From positions 1 to 64,000 of the forward strand of contig DATJWB010000121.1 of NCBI GenBank assembly GCA_035501495.1: a stretch of 64,000 nt of DNA, in the 5' to 3' direction. The translations under genes were made by a program, and so were the position numbers. A model generated the notes under the pieces. That model was not told the origin of the DNA and made no database searches. It saw only the letters and a program-made list of their open reading frames with translations. Shown here piece by piece: positions 1 to 8,712 of the stretch (position 1 is its first letter; each line of letters starts with the position of its first letter). Origin of the DNA: JAIQFL01 sp035501495. Its GTDB lineage: Bacteria; Acidobacteriota; Terriglobia; Bryobacterales; Bryobacteraceae.

Positions 1-2
1 TC

Positions 3-656
3 TGGCAGGCGAATCAGCAGGTGGAGGAGGATGTGGCTCACGGCAAGACAACGCTCGCGCAGCGCCAAGGAGCGAGCGAACAAGAGAAGAGCGACTCGCG
101 CCTGGACGTGCTCACCGGTGCGTTCTATTCCAACCTGATCATGTACTTCATCATCCTGACTACCGGCGCCACGCTAAACCTGCACGGCCAAACCCACATC
201 GCGACCACCAGCCAGGCAGCGGAGGCACTGCGCCCACTCGCCGGCAAGGGGGCGTACCTGATTTTCACGCTTGGCATTATCGGCACCGGCATGCTGAGCA
301 TCCCCGTACTTGCCGGGTCTACGGCCTATGCCATCGCCGAAGCCGCCCGCTGGCGAGATTCTCTGAAATACCCGCCTCGGAAGGCTCCTCACTTTTATCT
401 GTTCCTCGCAGCGGCGTTTTTGATCGGCCTGGCCCTGAACTACGCCGGGTTCGGAGTGGTCAATATGTTGTTCTGGTCCGCGGTGATCAACGGCGTGTTG
501 GCGGCGCCGCTGATCGTGCTGATCGTCCTCATGGCTTCCGACCCCGTAGTCATGGGCAAACATGTGAATTCCCTCGGGCTTCGTGTCCTGGGGTGGACAG
601 CCGCGGGAGTCATGAGCGTGGCCTCGGTGGCCATGTTCTGCACTTTAGGAGCCTGA
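3..656 (+). CDS. Nramp-family divalent metal transporter, C-terminal part
   Basis: The frame is open to the left window edge, so only about 217 C-terminal residues are visible and the true start lies outside; the GTG at 21 is internal. Nramp proteins import Mn2+ or Fe2+ across the inner membrane with protons. The fragment opens with a WQANQQVEEDV segment like the conserved cytoplasmic loop of bacterial Nramp relatives. About five hydrophobic segments follow (LIMYFIILTTG, LIFTLGIIGTGMLSIPVLAG, FLAAAFLIGLALNYAGFG and two near the end). The diagnostic DPGN and MPH motifs would lie upstream and cannot be checked, so the substrate is not known. An 81-base gap separates it from rpsA. Confidence 0.75.
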   Translation, partial: WQANQQVEEDVAHGKTTLAQRQGASEQEKSDSRLDVLTGAFYSNLIMYFIILTTGATLNLHGQTHIATTSQAAEALRPLAGKGAYLIFTLGIIGTGMLSIPVLAGSTAYAIAEAARWRDSLKYPPRKAPHFYLFLAAAFLIGLALNYAGFGVVNMLFWSAVINGVLAAPLIVLIVLMASDPVVMGKHVNSLGLRVLGWTAAGVMSVASVAMFCTLGA

Positions 657-737
657 TGGGGAAAAGCGGCCGGACTACGCTGGAAAGCACCCTGCGCCGC
701 CTGTCGCGATTATGCCACAATAAAACAGTAAGATCCC

Positions 738-2444
738 ATGCCCAATTCAAGTATGCTGGATCGCGATCGTTCTACCGGCGCGTCATCCCAGACCAACAAC
801 GAAACCGGCGAGTCCTTCGGCGACATTCTCTCCGAGTACGAACAGTCTCATTCGCATAAGCCGGAAGAGGGCGGATCGGGCCTCGAGGGCACTGTGGTAG
901 CGGTGTCCGGAGAATCGGTCTTCCTGGATATCGGCCTGAAGACCGAAGGGATCATCCCGCTGGCGGAGTTCCAGAAGACGGGCGAAACGGTAAAACGCGG
1001 CGACAGGATGCCGGTCTCGATAAAGGGACGCGATGCAGAGGGCTACTATGAGCTGTCGCGCATCAAGGTGGAGCGCCCCAAAGACTGGTCGTCTCTGGAG
1101 AAGGCATTCGCCGACAAGACGCCGATCGCCGGCATGGTGACCGGGGTCGTCAAGGGCGGGTTGAGCGTGGATGTGGGAGTGCGCGCGTTCATGCCGGCGT
1201 CGCGCAGCGGGGCCAAAGACGTTCCCGAGATGGAAAAGCTGGTCGGGCAGGAAATTCGGTGCCGGATCATCAAGCTCGATGTAGCGGATGAAGACGTCGT
1301 GGTGGATCGCCGCGTGATCCTGGAAGAAGACGAGCGAGCCGCCAAGGACCGCCGCTATACCGAGGTCAAAGAGGGCGAGACGATCCACGGCACGGTTCGC
1401 AGCCTGACCGACTACGGCGCATTCGTGGACATTGGCGGCGTAGACGCCCTGTTGCACGTCGCGGACATTTCCTGGGGGCGCGTGAACAAGCCTTCTGACG
1501 TGTTGACCGTAGGGCAGCCCGTCGAGGCCAAAGTATTGAAAGTGGACCCCGCCAAGCGGCGCATTTCCCTGGGCATGAAGCAGCTTCTACCACATCCCTG
1601 GGACCTGGCCAACGAGAAATACAAGGTCGGCGACCGGGTGAAGGGCTCGGTCACCCGCGTGGCTGACTTCGGCGCCTTCGTAGAGTTGGAGAAGGGTGTC
1701 GAGGGGCTCATTCATCTCAGCGAGATGTCCTGGTCGAAGAAGGTACGCAAGCCGGCAGACGTGGTCAAGCCTGGCGACCAGGTGGAAGTAGTCATCCTCG
1801 GTGTCAATCAGGCAGACCGGCGCATTTCGTTGGGGCTCAAGCAGGCGCTTGGCGATCCGTGGGCCGACATAGCGCAGAAGTTTCCAATGGGGTCGGTGGT
1901 GGAAGGTCCAGTCACCAGCCTGCAGAAGTTCGGCGCGTTCGTGCAACTCGCCGAAGGCGTGGAAGGGATGATTCACGTCGGCGACATCAGCGCGGACAAG
2001 CGCATCAACCACCCGCAGGATGTGCTGAAAATGGGCCAGGTGGTCAAGGCGCAGGTGCTCGAAATCGACGCCGAAAAACGGCGGCTGCGTCTGGGTATGA
2101 AGCAACTGGTGCCCACCAGCCTGGACGAATACATCGCCGAGCACAAGGAAGGCGACGTTGTGACCGGGCGCATGACGGATGTGTCGGGAGGCCGGGCGAA
2201 GGTGGAGCTTGGCGAAGGGGTGATGGGGAGCTGCCGGTTGAGCGGAGAAGGACCGGAAAGGGAAGAGCGCCAGGCGGAACCCTCCGCGAATCTGTCGTCG
2301 ATGTCCAGCATGCTGCAAAACCGGTGGAAGGGCGGGCAGGGCGGCGAACCGCGTCGCGAGGCCGCTCGCTCCGGCCAGATTCGCAGCTTCCGCATCGTGA
2401 AGCTGGACCCCGCAACCAAGAAGATCGAACTGGAGATCGCGTAG
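738..2444 (+). CDS. rpsA: 30S ribosomal protein S1 (six S1 RNA-binding domains)
   Basis: 568 residues with six S1/OB-fold repeats at about 47-109, 127-193, 213-281, 299-368, 386-453 and 472-560. Repeats 3 to 5 carry the strongest RNA-binding signature (YGAFVDIGG, FGAFVELEKG, FGAFVQLAEG). S1 docks on the 30S subunit and helps melt structured or weakly Shine-Dalgarno-led mRNAs. The last repeat is interrupted by a glutamine/serine/arginine-rich insertion (about 505-545), a lineage-specific feature. No good Shine-Dalgarno sequence precedes the ATG, which is usual for rpsA, whose own translation is S1-dependent and autoregulated in other bacteria. Some bacteria carry several S1-repeat proteins, so a second copy elsewhere is possible. 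Confidence 0.92.
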   Translation: MPNSSMLDRDRSTGASSQTNNETGESFGDILSEYEQSHSHKPEEGGSGLEGTVVAVSGESVFLDIGLKTEGIIPLAEFQKTGETVKRGDRMPVSIKGRDAEGYYELSRIKVERPKDWSSLEKAFADKTPIAGMVTGVVKGGLSVDVGVRAFMPASRSGAKDVPEMEKLVGQEIRCRIIKLDVADEDVVVDRRVILEEDERAAKDRRYTEVKEGETIHGTVRSLTDYGAFVDIGGVDALLHVADISWGRVNKPSDVLTVGQPVEAKVLKVDPAKRRISLGMKQLLPHPWDLANEKYKVGDRVKGSVTRVADFGAFVELEKGVEGLIHLSEMSWSKKVRKPADVVKPGDQVEVVILGVNQADRRISLGLKQALGDPWADIAQKFPMGSVVEGPVTSLQKFGAFVQLAEGVEGMIHVGDISADKRINHPQDVLKMGQVVKAQVLEIDAEKRRLRLGMKQLVPTSLDEYIAEHKEGDVVTGRMTDVSGGRAKVELGEGVMGSCRLSGEGPEREERQAEPSANLSSMSSMLQNRWKGGQGGEPRREAARSGQIRSFRIVKLDPATKKIELEIA

Positions 2445-2448
2445 GAAC

Positions 2449-2475
2449 CGCGGACGCGAGAATGAATCGTCCGCG
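2449..2475. terminator. Bidirectional terminator-like hairpin between rpsA and the SulP gene
   Basis: Perfect 8-bp inverted repeat CGCGGACG / CGTCCGCG with an 11-base loop. It fills the 33-base gap between two convergent stop codons, four bases after the rpsA stop and two bases from the SulP stop. The T-runs on either side are short, so termination strength is uncertain. Confidence 0.55.
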
Positions 2476-2477
2476 AA

Positions 2478-3767
2478 TTACGGCACTTGCAAGTCCGGCA
2501 CGCGCGCCGGTCGGACCCAGCGCTGATAGGCCGCCTGCGCCAGGTAGAACGAACAGCCCACCGCGACAGCCAGCACCGCATTGATGCAGAGCACCGAGGC
2601 CGCGGTAGCCAGGAAGGCCGCGGCATCCACGCGGGACATCTTCGGCAGGCGCCGCCACGCGCTCCAATCCAGCAGGCACAGCCCCATCCATGCGGTGACG
2701 CCCGCGAGCGCCGGTATCGGAATGCGCGAGACAAATCCGGAGCCGATCCACAGAATTACGACCAGGAACGCCGCATGCAAGAGATTCGCAATCGGCGTGG
2801 CGCCGCCGCAGCGGACCACCGCCAAGCTGCGCGCCGGAATCCCGACGCTCATCGGGGCGCCGAACATCCCGGCGAAGAGATTGGCGATTCCATAGGCGCC
2901 CAGTTCGGCGTCCGCGTCGGAAGACTTCATCCGCTCGTGGCGCCCGCGGAAGTGCTCCACCACGCGCGAGGTGATGAGAATGTTCACCGACGAAACGAAG
3001 GCCAAGGCGCCCGCCGAGGGCAGCATCTCGAAGACCGTTTTGAGATTCCACGGAACCGTGGCGAGGGAGGGCATCATGGAGGGTAACGTCCCGACTTCCT
3101 TCTCCCGCAGATTGAAAACACGGGCCACCACGATGGCCAGCGCTACGCCGATCAGGGGAGCCGGCGCATGGTGGGAAAGGCGGGCGGCGACAGTCGCCGC
3201 CACAACCACGGTGAGGCCCAAAACGATGGGCACGATGCGGCTGTCGGACAGGTGATCGATCACAGCCGCCAACTGTCCGAGGGTGGACCCGGCCGACCGG
3301 GTGAACGGGGAGGCGACACCTAAGATCGTGTCCAACTGCGAAACCAGCATCATGCCGCCGATGCCGCAGGAGAAGCCCGTCACCACGGCGTGGGGAACGC
3401 GGGTGATATAGCGTCCCAATCGCAGGCCATAGAACCCGACCATGATGCCGGAGGCCATTACGCAAAGAAGAGCGGCGCCGCCGATTCCGTGATTGCGGGC
3501 GGCCAGGGCGATGAAAGGAACGGTAGCGCTGGCAGTTCCGCCGATCAGTACCGGGTTACGGCCCAGCAGCGCAATCACCGGCGCGGTGAGTACGGAAGTA
3601 TAGATGCCCAGGACCGGCGGCAGGCCCATCAGCGAGGCCATGGCAAGGCCGTAGGGCAGCGCGATCAAGGCTGCGATCACGCCGCCCGAGCAATCCCCCA
3701 GGAATTGCCGTCCGCCGTAATGTGCGAGTTCCGGGGCTCTGCCGTGCAGAATACCCCGAAGATTCAA
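2478..3767 (-). CDS. SulP-family anion transporter, short form without STAS domain
   Basis: 429 residues. The N-terminal part (DCSGGVIAALIALPYGLAMA, then GLPPVLGIYTSV) is the SulP transmembrane signature, and the hydrophobic segments cover the expected UraA/SulP fold. SulP proteins carry sulfate, bicarbonate or other anions through the inner membrane. Family members normally run to 500-600 residues and end in a cytoplasmic STAS domain; this protein stops after the last membrane segment (AFLATAASVLCINAVLAVAVG), so STAS is absent. The TTG start overlaps the stop of the upstream aminotransferase gene as TTGA, implying translational coupling. Substrate cannot be inferred. Confidence 0.85.
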   Translation of the reverse strand: MNLRGILHGRAPELAHYGGRQFLGDCSGGVIAALIALPYGLAMASLMGLPPVLGIYTSVLTAPVIALLGRNPVLIGGTASATVPFIALAARNHGIGGAALLCVMASGIMVGFYGLRLGRYITRVPHAVVTGFSCGIGGMMLVSQLDTILGVASPFTRSAGSTLGQLAAVIDHLSDSRIVPIVLGLTVVVAATVAARLSHHAPAPLIGVALAIVVARVFNLREKEVGTLPSMMPSLATVPWNLKTVFEMLPSAGALAFVSSVNILITSRVVEHFRGRHERMKSSDADAELGAYGIANLFAGMFGAPMSVGIPARSLAVVRCGGATPIANLLHAAFLVVILWIGSGFVSRIPIPALAGVTAWMGLCLLDWSAWRRLPKMSRVDAAAFLATAASVLCINAVLAVAVGCSFYLAQAAYQRWVRPARVPDLQVP

Positions 3768-4912
3768 GCCATCACCTTGAGGAATGCGGCCTTGAACTTA
3801 TTCATCTCGTCCTGGGTCCCGACGGTCACGCGAACGTAGGTGGGCCAAGCCTGCCAAACCCGGCCGATCACGACCTTCTCCCTTACCAGGGCGCTTTGGA
3901 CCTGGCCGCCGGGGCGCTTCACGTCCACCATGAAGCAGTTCGATACCGAGGGGACGACCTTGAAGTTGTGCTTGTCGAGGAAGCTCAGGGTGTCCTCGCG
4001 AACGTCGCCGATCAGCTTGCGGCGCTCTGGAACGAGGGTCTTCGAGCTCAGACTGGCGTAAGCCGCCACCATCGCGGTGATGGGCATCATGCCGTTGGGG
4101 CTGAAGCCGACGATCTTCTGGAGAATATCGGGCCGTGCGATCGCCGCGCCGGCGCGCAGACCCGCCATGCCGTAAATCTTCGAGAAGGTGCGCAGGATGA
4201 TGACATCCTTATCCGCCGCCACGAGGTTGGTGTTGAACAGGTCGGAGCCGGCGATGTGCGTGTAGGCCTCATCGATCATGACGACCGAGCCGGCGGGCTT
4301 ATTGGCCACGAGCCATTCGATATCCGAGCGCCTGGTCAGCGTGCCGGTGGGGTTGTTGGGATTGCAGATGTAGAACAGTCCGGCATCGGGACCGGCCGCC
4401 AGCATGGCCTTGACGTCGTGCGAGTAGTCCTTGGCCAGAGGCACGTTGACTACTTTGGCGCCGATAAATCGCGCGGCCCGGGCGCCCGCTTCGTATCCGG
4501 GGTCGGCAACCACGAACGACTTGGTGGGCGAGCAGAACGCCAGAACCGCCTGGTGAAGCGGGGCGCTCGACCCGGCATGAATCTCGACGTAACTCGGTTT
4601 CACGCCCTCCTGTTCGGCCAGAAGCGTCTTTACCTTGCCGGCTTCGGCAAACAGGTAGCGCCCCCCCTGATCGACCATTTTCTTGGCGGCTTCCCGGGCT
4701 TCCGGGCTGGGGCCCAGCGGATTCTCGTTGGAATTGATCCAAACCGAATCGGCCGGAGCTTCCACTCTGGATAGCTGTGCCAGAGCGCTCTCGTTGTAAA
4801 ACGGCAAGGCAGCGCCGGCGGTCAACATGGTGGCAATCCGGCCGAAAGTCCGGCGCGAAAAGCCGCGTCTCACAAAATCGCGTTTCTGTTCAGCAGTTAA
4901 CAGAGCAGTCAT
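3764..4912 (-). CDS. Tat-exported PLP aminotransferase, histidinol-phosphate transaminase-like
   Basis: 382 residues, fold-type I class I/II aminotransferase of the HisC group. The PLP lysine lies in RTFSKIYGMAGLRAG, the cofactor-binding segment is ICNPNNPTGT, and MIDEAYTH follows. The chosen ATG at 4912 has a GGGGG Shine-Dalgarno five bases upstream; the longer open frame to 5056 lacks one. The N-terminus carries RRGFSRRTFGR followed by a hydrophobic stretch ending in ALAQ, a good twin-arginine signal. That is unexpected for a histidine-pathway enzyme, and suggests a periplasmic aminotransferase acting on another substrate. It is coupled to the downstream SulP gene. No his genes are nearby. 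Confidence 0.85.
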   Translation of the reverse strand: MTALLTAEQKRDFVRRGFSRRTFGRIATMLTAGAALPFYNESALAQLSRVEAPADSVWINSNENPLGPSPEAREAAKKMVDQGGRYLFAEAGKVKTLLAEQEGVKPSYVEIHAGSSAPLHQAVLAFCSPTKSFVVADPGYEAGARAARFIGAKVVNVPLAKDYSHDVKAMLAAGPDAGLFYICNPNNPTGTLTRRSDIEWLVANKPAGSVVMIDEAYTHIAGSDLFNTNLVAADKDVIILRTFSKIYGMAGLRAGAAIARPDILQKIVGFSPNGMMPITAMVAAYASLSSKTLVPERRKLIGDVREDTLSFLDKHNFKVVPSVSNCFMVDVKRPGGQVQSALVREKVVIGRVWQAWPTYVRVTVGTQDEMNKFKAAFLKVMA

Positions 4913-5079
4913 CGTCCCCCCTTGAATTTCGCTGACGGATAACAGGTTATCAATTTCTGAGTCCGCTGTCGAATTAAAAAAGGAGATTCCGGCACGAAGG
5001 AGGGGCAGTTCCGGGAGCCGGATGTTCGCTATTCGTTCCACGATGCGATACGCCATAGTTCACTGTAAGTAACATTTTC

Positions 5080-5107
5080 TTGACAGGCAGGCGGCTCTCG
5101 ATATAGA
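5080..5107 (+). promoter_or_regulatory. Predicted sigma70-type promoter of the Oar-like receptor gene
   Basis: TTGACA at 5080-5085 and TATAGA at 5102-5107 with a 16-base spacer, upstream of the receptor start at 5171 in the divergent gap. The -35 is a consensus match. Confidence 0.5.
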
Positions 5108-5138
5108 CTCAATTTCAGAATTAGGGGTCTAAATTGAG
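5108..5138. promoter_or_regulatory. Inverted repeat just downstream of the receptor promoter
   Basis: Perfect 8-bp arms CTCAATTT (5108-5115) and AAATTGAG (5131-5138) with a 15-base loop. It starts directly after the predicted -10 box, so it could be an operator or a leader stem. The low G+C of the arms stands out against the surroundings. Confidence 0.45.
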
Positions 5139-5170
5139 CATTCGGCGCCGTGACGCGCCGGGGGTGAACC

Positions 5171-8100
5171 ATGACCAAGAAGTTTGCCGTGTATTTGTCC
5201 GTCCTTGCGCTGTTTCTCCTGGCAGTGCCGTTCCTTTCCGCGCAGACCACCACGACGCTGTATGGCACGGTCACGGACCGCACCGGGGCTGTGATTCCCA
5301 ACGCGCAGGTTACCGCCACGAACCTGGGCACCAACCTCGCGCGCACCGCGCAGACCAACGCGGAGGGCCAATACCGCATGGAGTTCATGCCCATCGGCAG
5401 CTATTCGATCGAGATCACCGCCGCCGGTTTCAAGAAGTTCCTGCAAAAAGGCGTCACGCTCGAGATCAACGTAAACGCGCGTGCGGATGCGGCGCTGGAT
5501 GTTGGCACGCTGACCGAGGAAGTAGACGTGACCGCCACCGTCCCGCTGGTCAACACCGATAACTCGCAGATCGGCCGCTCGGTGGAGAACTCGGAGATCA
5601 CCACCCTGCCGATCGTGGGACGCAACGTCTATACGCTGCTGAACCTGACCCCGGGCGTGGAATCGACGGCCAACAGCATCGTCCTCGGTTACCCCGAGCA
5701 GCGCACCATGATCAATGGCGGCGTGGACGGCGGCACCGGGTCGGTGAATTACTACCTGGACGGCGGCACCAACATGACGGGACTGCGCAATACGGGCAAC
5801 ATCGCGCCCAATCCGGACGCGGTGGAGGAGTTCCGCGTGGTCACCAACAGCTACAGCGCGGAATACGGGCGCTTCGCGGGCGGCGTGATCAACATTCTGA
5901 CCAAGTCGGGAACCAACCAGTTCCATGGCTCGCTGTTCGAGTTCTTCCGCAACAACGACCTCAATGCTTATAATTGGGGCGCCATCTCGGCAACGCCGCT
6001 GCATCGCAATCAGTACGGCGGCACGTTGGGCGGCCCGATCCGCAAAAACAAGACGTTCGTCTTCGGCACGTATTCGGGACTGCGCCAGATCACCAGTTCC
6101 TTCCTGAACTCCGCGATCGTGCCCACGGCGCTCGAGCGCGCGGGCGATTTCTCGCAGTCCAAGGTGCTGCCGGTGGATCCGCTAAGCGGCGCGCTGTTTC
6201 CCGGCAATGCGATTCCCAAGAGCCGGCTCGACCCCACCGCACAGAACATTCTCAACCAGTACATCCCGGCCGCGAATCTCCCCGGCAACTTCTGGCAGGG
6301 CACTATTCCGAATCCCTACAATACGAGCGAATACCTGGTCAAGATCGACCATTCGATCAGCGAGCGGAACCGCCTGACCGGCAGCTATTACATCACGCAA
6401 GGCCACAATGCACAGTCGCCCGGAGGGAACATCCCCTGGTCCACCCAGAATTTCGACTGGCGCCAGCAGAATATCAACATCAGCGACACGGTCAGCCTGA
6501 GCGCCAGCGCGGTGAACCAGTTCTGGACCACATACTCCCGCAACTTCGGAGGCCGTCTGAGCACTCCCGAGATGTCGCTGGGAGATCTCGGGTCCAGCTT
6601 CCACATTCAGGGTCAGCCGTCGCTGCCGCAGATCACGGTAACGGGATACTTCACGCTGTCGCAGGCCATTTCCGGACCGGTTGCCGGCACGAATTTCTAT
6701 TCGGTCCGGGACCAGGTCAGCTACACGCGCGGGCGTCACTCGTTGAAATTCGGCGGCGAGTTGTCTCTCAACAAGGACATCCAGCAGACGCTGCTCAACA
6801 ATTACGGTGTATTCTCGTTTACCGGCACCAAGACGGCCAACACCAAGCTGGGCGCCGCATTTGTAGGGAACGCGCTGGCGGATTTCGTGCTCGGGCTGCC
6901 GGTCACGATGAATCAGGACGCGCCCATCACGGCGCTGGACAATTTCTGGACCTCGGCCCTGTTCGTGCAAGACGACTACCGCATTCATCCGCGGCTCACC
7001 CTGAACCTGGGGCTTCGTTACGAGTTGCAGACTCCGCCTACCGATCCGTTCAACCGGGAAGCCACCTTCGAGCAGGGGGTACAGTCGCAGGTGCTGAAGG
7101 GCGCGAACGTGCCCACCGGGCTGCTGGTGGTCGGCGATCCTGGCATCACCCGGGGGATTGTCAGCTTGCAGAAGCTTCACTTCTCGCCCCGCCTCGGGCT
7201 GGCCTGGGATCCGTTTGGAGATGGTAAGACTTCGGTGCGTGCCGGCGCCGGCATCTTTTACGGCAGCATTTCGGGCAACGAGTGGAACTCCACGTCCAAC
7301 TACCAGCCTTTCGCGGTGCGGGAGCAGTTCAACACGGTTCAGTCGCTGACCAACCCGTACGGACTGCTGCCGGGCGGCGTCTCGCCCTTCCCGTACAGTT
7401 ACAATCCCACCAATCCCGGGTTCATCTTCCCCGCGGCGATTTACGGAATGGCTCCCGATTTCAAGTGGCCGTACACCTACCAATTCAACTTCTCGGTGCA
7501 GCGGCAGATCGGCAAGGACTTCAGCCTTACCGCCGCATATGTGGGTTCACTGGGCCGGCGCCTGCCGTTCGCCATCGACCTGAATTACCCCTACTACAAC
7601 AGCACGGCCACCACCAGCAACGTGAATAACCGCCGGCCCATCGAGGCGGGTATCCTGTCGAACATCTATTCGGTCGAGTCGGTGATGAACACGGCGTACC
7701 ACGGCTTGCAGATCACCGCCGAGAAGCGCATGTCGCACCATTTCCTGGTGAAGGGCTTCTACACGTTTGCCAAGGACCTGGAAGACGTCCAATTGGATAA
7801 CAACACGACCAACGGCGGCGCCGAGGATTACCGGAACCTGGCGCTCGATCGCGGCCGCTCGGATAACGACCGGCGGCACGTCATGGTCTCATCGCTGATC
7901 TGGGATCTGAATTATTTCGGGAAGACCAGCCCGGTGGTGCGCAGTGTCATCAACGGTTGGGAACTCTCGGCCATCGTTACCCTGGAGAGCGGTTTGCCAT
8001 TCGGTGTCACCCGGGGCAGTGACGTCAATTTGGACGGCAACAACAACGACCGTGTCAACGTTGTGGGCAATCCGTACCTGGATCCGCACCGCTCGCGCTC

Positions 8101-8401
8101 CGACGTGAGCAACGCGTGGTTCAATACCGCCGCATTCGCCGCTCCGGCGACCGGCACCGACGGCAATCTGGGGCGCAACGTGCTGGACGCCCCCGGCGTC
8201 CGCAACGTGGACCTCGGCCTTTTCCGCAACTTCACTTTCCGCGAGCACTATGTGCTGCAGGCGCGCGGAGAGCTGACCAACGCGTTCAATCTGGTGAATC
8301 TGAGCGCGCCGACGGCGACGCTGAGTTCCGCCGCTTTCGGCACTATCCGGACTGCCGGAGCGACACGGCAGGTGCAGTTGGGCTTACGCCTGACGTTCTA
8401 A
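5171..8401 (+). CDS. Oar-like TonB-dependent outer-membrane receptor
   Basis: 1076 residues. A Sec signal peptide (KFAVYLSVLALFLLAVPFLS) is followed by a carboxypeptidase-regulatory/CnaB-type beta-sandwich at about 27-118 (TLYGTVTDRTGAVIPNAQV and GQYRMEFMPIGSYSIEI). A plug domain then runs to about residue 260 (TLPIVGRNVYTLLNLTPGV, AEYGRFAGGVINILTKSGTN), and a long C-terminal beta-barrel ends in VQLGLRLTF with a terminal aromatic residue. This architecture is typical of the expanded Oar/OmpA-like receptor families of Acidobacteriota, thought to import large or glycan-derived ligands with TonB energy. GGGGGTGA precedes the ATG. No dedicated TonB, SusD or enzyme gene is adjacent, so the ligand is unknown. 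Confidence 0.92.
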   Translation: MTKKFAVYLSVLALFLLAVPFLSAQTTTTLYGTVTDRTGAVIPNAQVTATNLGTNLARTAQTNAEGQYRMEFMPIGSYSIEITAAGFKKFLQKGVTLEINVNARADAALDVGTLTEEVDVTATVPLVNTDNSQIGRSVENSEITTLPIVGRNVYTLLNLTPGVESTANSIVLGYPEQRTMINGGVDGGTGSVNYYLDGGTNMTGLRNTGNIAPNPDAVEEFRVVTNSYSAEYGRFAGGVINILTKSGTNQFHGSLFEFFRNNDLNAYNWGAISATPLHRNQYGGTLGGPIRKNKTFVFGTYSGLRQITSSFLNSAIVPTALERAGDFSQSKVLPVDPLSGALFPGNAIPKSRLDPTAQNILNQYIPAANLPGNFWQGTIPNPYNTSEYLVKIDHSISERNRLTGSYYITQGHNAQSPGGNIPWSTQNFDWRQQNINISDTVSLSASAVNQFWTTYSRNFGGRLSTPEMSLGDLGSSFHIQGQPSLPQITVTGYFTLSQAISGPVAGTNFYSVRDQVSYTRGRHSLKFGGELSLNKDIQQTLLNNYGVFSFTGTKTANTKLGAAFVGNALADFVLGLPVTMNQDAPITALDNFWTSALFVQDDYRIHPRLTLNLGLRYELQTPPTDPFNREATFEQGVQSQVLKGANVPTGLLVVGDPGITRGIVSLQKLHFSPRLGLAWDPFGDGKTSVRAGAGIFYGSISGNEWNSTSNYQPFAVREQFNTVQSLTNPYGLLPGGVSPFPYSYNPTNPGFIFPAAIYGMAPDFKWPYTYQFNFSVQRQIGKDFSLTAAYVGSLGRRLPFAIDLNYPYYNSTATTSNVNNRRPIEAGILSNIYSVESVMNTAYHGLQITAEKRMSHHFLVKGFYTFAKDLEDVQLDNNTTNGGAEDYRNLALDRGRSDNDRRHVMVSSLIWDLNYFGKTSPVVRSVINGWELSAIVTLESGLPFGVTRGSDVNLDGNNNDRVNVVGNPYLDPHRSRSDVSNAWFNTAAFAAPATGTDGNLGRNVLDAPGVRNVDLGLFRNFTFREHYVLQARGELTNAFNLVNLSAPTATLSSAAFGTIRTAGATRQVQLGLRLTF

Positions 8402-8430
8402 GGCCAGACTCCGGGATCTCGAGGCGGCCG

Positions 8431-8688
8431 GGCAGGAGTGCCTGTACCCATGGGCCCCGCCGGCCCACCGAAATTCATGAAAAGCCATGCCGCCGCTGTG
8501 GCGCGGGCACTCGTGCCTGCAAGCGTCCCCACTCATGGGGACGCTTGTCGGGCGTGTACCGTGTCGCTGGCGCGAAGGGTTTTCGAGGCTGCCGTGCCCC
8601 GACTCACCGGGGTGGCGACCAAGAACGGGGTGGCCATCAAAAGCGTCGGCACGAGTGTCGACGCGGCAGGCAGGAGTGCCTGCGCCAC
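8431..8688. repeat. MITE/REP-like repeat, copy A
   Basis: The core at 8498-8688 has imperfect terminal inverted repeats: GTGGCGCGGGCACTCGTGCC at the left, and the complement of GTGGCGCAGGCACTCCTGCC at the right. Inside is a strong hairpin (AAGCGTCCCCA / TGGGGACGCTT, about 8521-8546) and a GGGTTTTCGAGGCTGCC block shared with copy D. The left extension 8431-8486 (TGTACCCATGGGCCCCGCCG) recurs, inverted, beside copy C. It fills the 311-base convergent gap between the receptor and ROK genes, which otherwise holds no gene. Confidence 0.85.
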
Positions 8689-8712
8689 GTCTGCGGACCA
8701 AGTTTTTGCGTT

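Noticed and set aside
8384..8701. Short open frames reading WRRHSCLP and similar on both strands of the repeats
   Set aside because: They are translations of the repeat family, lack ribosome-binding sites and appear wherever a copy occurs.
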